From Flavobacterium aquidurense (GTDB lineage: Bacteria > Bacteroidota > Bacteroidia > Flavobacteriales > Flavobacteriaceae): 64,000 bases of DNA. Under the pieces are notes generated by a model that worked only from the letters and a program-made list of their open reading frames with translations, was not told the origin of the DNA and ran no database searches. The translations under genes and the position numbers were made by a program. Positions 61,396 to 64,000 of this stretch are shown in pieces; position 1 is the first letter of the stretch; each line of letters starts with the position of its first letter. The stretch covers positions 1 through 64,000 of the forward strand of contig NZ_JRLF01000008.1 in assembly GCF_001404985.1 (NCBI RefSeq). Direction: 5' to 3'.

Positions 61396-64000
61396 CTAAA
61401 TAGTTATCTTGTCAACAATCTCTCTGTGAAGGTTAGATTCCTGAAAATTTTTCTCAATTTCATCTGATAGTTCCTGAATTGTTGAATGTTGGAATAAATC
61501 GGCTATTTTGATTTTTAAATCAAACTCCTTTTGTATTTCTGAGATGATAGCAATGGCTTTAATACTATGACCTCCCAATTCAAAGAAATTATCTGTTATG
61601 CTTATTGTTTTTACTTGTAAAACATCCTGCCAGATTTTTGAAAGTACTCTTTCTATATCATTGGAAGGAGCAATATATTCTCTTCGAATCATATCAGCAT
61701 CAGATACTTCAGGCAATGATTTTCGGTCTACTTTTCCATTTGTGGTCAGCGGAATGTTCTCTACTTCAACATAATAATTAGGGACCATGTGCAAAGGCAA
61801 TTTGTTTTGAAGATAGGCTCTTAATTCCCTTTTATTAATGTCTTCAGTACTCACATAATAAGCAACAAGTACTTTTTCTCCTTTTTGCTCTTTTGCCTCT
61901 ACAACAACTTTTACCAATTCATTAGAAAAAGCCGCTAATACAGATTCAATTTCGCCAAGTTCAATTCGGTGCCCTCTAATTTTCAACTGATCATCTATTC
62001 TTCCTAAAAATTCTACAGTGCCATCAGACAGCCATTTGCCTAAATCTCCTGTTTTATATATTTTTTCTCCTTTTTTGAAAGGGTTCGAAATAAATTTTTC
62101 TGCTGTTAACCCAATTTGATTCAGATATCCCTTAGCTAATCCCTTGCCTCCTATACAAATTTCGCCTACAATTTCCTTAGGTTGTAACTGTTGCAAATCA
62201 TCCATGATGTAGATATCAACATTCGACAAAGGTTTTCCTATTGGTACATTGTTCGTCGTGTGCTTACTCCCTTTTTCTTTTTTATAAATTGTGGCACAAA
62301 TACTTGTTTCTGTTGGTCCGTATTCGTTATGATAAGTACCGTATTGCAGAAACTGATTGATTTTTTCAATATTTGGTGATTCACCTCCTGTAATTAAAGT
62401 ACTTAATCCTTTTAGCGAATTGATATCAATTATTTTAAATATAGCAGCAGGTAATGTTGCCAGTTCAATTTCATTTTCTATGATATAATCACCCAACAAA
62501 GCCGTATCTTTTCGTTTTTCTTCGCCAATAACGTATAAACTGCATCCGGATAACAATGCAACAAAAATTTCAGAAATAGAAGCATCAAATGAAAATGACA
62601 GATATTGCAAACTTCTTTTTGCTTCTTTGATTTCTAAAGCATCAATCAGGGAAAGAATCGTATTTACTACACCTGAATGCTGTACCATTACGCCTTTTGG
62701 CTGACCTGTAGAACCTGATGTATAAATTACATACGCTAAATCGTCCGGCGATATAGCTACCTTTTCAGCTGGAGCCGCTGCTGCTAAATCCCAATAGTTG
62801 TGGTCGATTAAGAATATATTTCCTGTATAATACTCTAATTCTAAAGCGCAGGAATCCTCAGAAATCAATAATTTTAACTGGGTATCTTCAATTATAAATC
62901 TTTTGCGGTCGTCTGGTAATTCAAAATCAATAGGTACATATACGCCACCTGCTTTTAATATCGCAAGAATAGAAATAATTGACCATTGGCTTCGATTTAA
63001 CTGTACACCAACCGGCTCTCCCTTAATAATACTAAATTTGTTTGTTAAAATGTTGGACAATTGGCTAGAAACGGTATCTAATTCTTTATATGTCAACTCT
63101 TTATTATCATAAAAAACAGCAATATTATCCGGAGTTCGCGCCAGTTGGTCTGCAAATAAATCTACAAGCGATTTATTGGTTAAAAAATGATCTCCATTAT
63201 TAAAATCTTCAATCAGTTCTGTCTTCTCCTCTTTCGTTATATAATCAATATGACTTAGCTTAATTTCTGAGTCAGAGCAAAATTGTGCTACCAAGCCTGA
63301 AAAATGAGCCGAAAGATTTTTTATAAGCCCTGCATCAAATACATTTGGGTTATATCTGAATTCAACTTTAAATGCTGACGCAGAAGGCGCAATAATTGTA
63401 CTAAAATCATAATTAGTCTGCTCAAAAACATTAATTTCCTCGATCGTTAATTTTTGTTCTTTCTGGCTGTACAACTCATCTATTTCTTCCTTTACTGCTT
63501 CTTGTATCAGGTAATTTTCGAATACCATTAAGTTATTAATGAGTTCCATTCCCGGAATACTTTGAGCCTGCACCTCGGATAAATTTATATAGTGGTGCGC
63601 AGTACTTTTCAGGGTTTCAGTATGAAGTTTCTTTAAAAACGCTTTAGGGCTATCACCTTTGTCATATTGTACACGAACAGGAATCGTATTGATAAAAAGT
63701 CCCACCATATTTTCGACACCAGAAAGTTCTCCCGGTCTTCCTGAAACTATTGAGCCAAAAACGGCATCTTGTGTGTTATTATATCTTGAAAGTAAATACC
63801 CCCAGACTCCCTGCATAAATGTACTTGGCGTTATTTCTATTTCCTGGCATAGATTTTTTAACTTATCAAATAAATCACCTTCGATCTGGAAAGATTCTTT
63901 TGTTAGTTTAGCATTCCCTGCCAGTTGTTTTTTTCTTTTAAAAGGAATATGGGTAGAAGACTCTATGCCGTGCAGATAATTTTTCCAATAGTTCAATGAA
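61396..64000 (-). CDS. NRPS-3: (C)-A-T, 5' end beyond the window
   Basis: At least 867 residues visible; the frame is open to the window edge. An apparent start (TTG at 63996) lies in the middle of a condensation domain (YWKNYLHGIESSTHIPF), so the gene is cut by the window. Visible: the second half of C (VGLFINTIPVRVQYD), A (about 275-760: YVIYTSGSTGQPKGV, NEYGPTETSICA, KTGDLGKWL, KIRGHRIELGE) and T (NFFELGGHSIKAIAI). The pocket reads D-A-S-T-I-G-E-I-C-K: D-A-S-T-I and I-C-K recall aromatic (Tyr/Phe-like) codes, but Gly and Glu at positions 6 and 7 do not. The next gene encodes a CmlA-like hydroxylase, which in known cases acts on aromatic residues. More modules probably lie upstream. Confidence 0.92.
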   Translation of the reverse strand, partial: SLNYWKNYLHGIESSTHIPFKRKKQLAGNAKLTKESFQIEGDLFDKLKNLCQEIEITPSTFMQGVWGYLLSRYNNTQDAVFGSIVSGRPGELSGVENMVGLFINTIPVRVQYDKGDSPKAFLKKLHTETLKSTAHHYINLSEVQAQSIPGMELINNLMVFENYLIQEAVKEEIDELYSQKEQKLTIEEINVFEQTNYDFSTIIAPSASAFKVEFRYNPNVFDAGLIKNLSAHFSGLVAQFCSDSEIKLSHIDYITKEEKTELIEDFNNGDHFLTNKSLVDLFADQLARTPDNIAVFYDNKELTYKELDTVSSQLSNILTNKFSIIKGEPVGVQLNRSQWSIISILAILKAGGVYVPIDFELPDDRKRFIIEDTQLKLLISEDSCALELEYYTGNIFLIDHNYWDLAAAAPAEKVAISPDDLAYVIYTSGSTGQPKGVMVQHSGVVNTILSLIDALEIKEAKRSLQYLSFSFDASISEIFVALLSGCSLYVIGEEKRKDTALLGDYIIENEIELATLPAAIFKIIDINSLKGLSTLITGGESPNIEKINQFLQYGTYHNEYGPTETSICATIYKKEKGSKHTTNNVPIGKPLSNVDIYIMDDLQQLQPKEIVGEICIGGKGLAKGYLNQIGLTAEKFISNPFKKGEKIYKTGDLGKWLSDGTVEFLGRIDDQLKIRGHRIELGEIESVLAAFSNELVKVVVEAKEQKGEKVLVAYYVSTEDINKRELRAYLQNKLPLHMVPNYYVEVENIPLTTNGKVDRKSLPEVSDADMIRREYIAPSNDIERVLSKIWQDVLQVKTISITDNFFELGGHSIKAIAIISEIQKEFDLKIKIADLFQHSTIQELSDEIEKNFQESNLHREIVDKITI

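Noticed and set aside
63994..63996. Apparent start of NRPS-3 at 63996
   Set aside because: It is a TTG inside a condensation domain, and the frame is open to the window edge; the gene is simply cut off.

Overview
The window looks like a chromosomal piece of a Flavobacterium-type Bacteroidota. Evidence: low GC, AT-rich gene leaders without Shine-Dalgarno sequences, promoters of the TTG-N19/20-TAnnTTTG type, a secreted protease with a type IX secretion (T9SS) C-terminal sorting signal, the gliding genes gldF/gldG, and Flavobacterium-style intergenic repeats (Flavo-1-like RNA, TTTTAGA filler, REP-like palindromes). Many long-frame starts are TTG codons that I replaced with a downstream ATG where a signal peptide or conserved N-terminus supports it.

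Layout. 1-220 holds two tandem minus-strand promoters plus a leader typical of an rRNA operon, so a 16S rRNA gene probably lies just off the left edge. 0.8-9.9 kb: a 2296-aa secreted subtilase, a DUF4294 protein and an M42 aminopeptidase. 9.9-17.5 kb: a response regulator/histidine kinase pair, then a CzcCBA-type heavy-metal efflux operon; four phased TTTAAGGT-like repeats sit between them as a likely response-regulator operator. 17.6-36.3 kb: mostly housekeeping genes (purC, S9 peptidase, HAD phosphatase, phoH, SAM hydrolase-like protein, gldFG, dnaN, DsbA-like protein, membrane MutS-like ATPase, universal stress protein), with one DUF2238 gene broken by an in-frame stop. 36.4-45.2 kb: mnmE, two serine hydrolases with C-terminal repeats, a decayed third serine hydrolase, a GC-richer acidic protein, a short-chain dehydrogenase and a cold-shock protein.

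45.3-64.0 kb (minus strand) is the main accessory locus: a nonribosomal peptide synthetase (NRPS) operon that runs off the right edge. In transcription order: NRPS-3 (C-A-T, 5' end cut off), a CmlA-like diiron beta-hydroxylase, NRPS-2 (TubC-type docking-C-A-T-divergent C-like domain), a type II thioesterase, a cyclic-peptide-type ABC exporter, NRPS-1 (C-A-T-C), an Sfp-type phosphopantetheinyl transferase, and a TAP-like alpha/beta hydrolase with four C-terminal membrane segments. Hand-read specificity codes give Thr for NRPS-2 (DFWNIGMVHK), Gly for NRPS-1 (DILQLGMIWK) and no secure match for NRPS-3 (DASTIGEICK, loosely like aromatic codes). Inferred product: an exported peptide ending in beta-hydroxy-X, Thr, Gly, released without an integrated thioesterase domain, possibly by the terminal C domain. 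I do not recognise this gene set as a known pathway; it is the best candidate for an undescribed system here.

No tRNA, CRISPR array, insertion sequence or prophage was seen.
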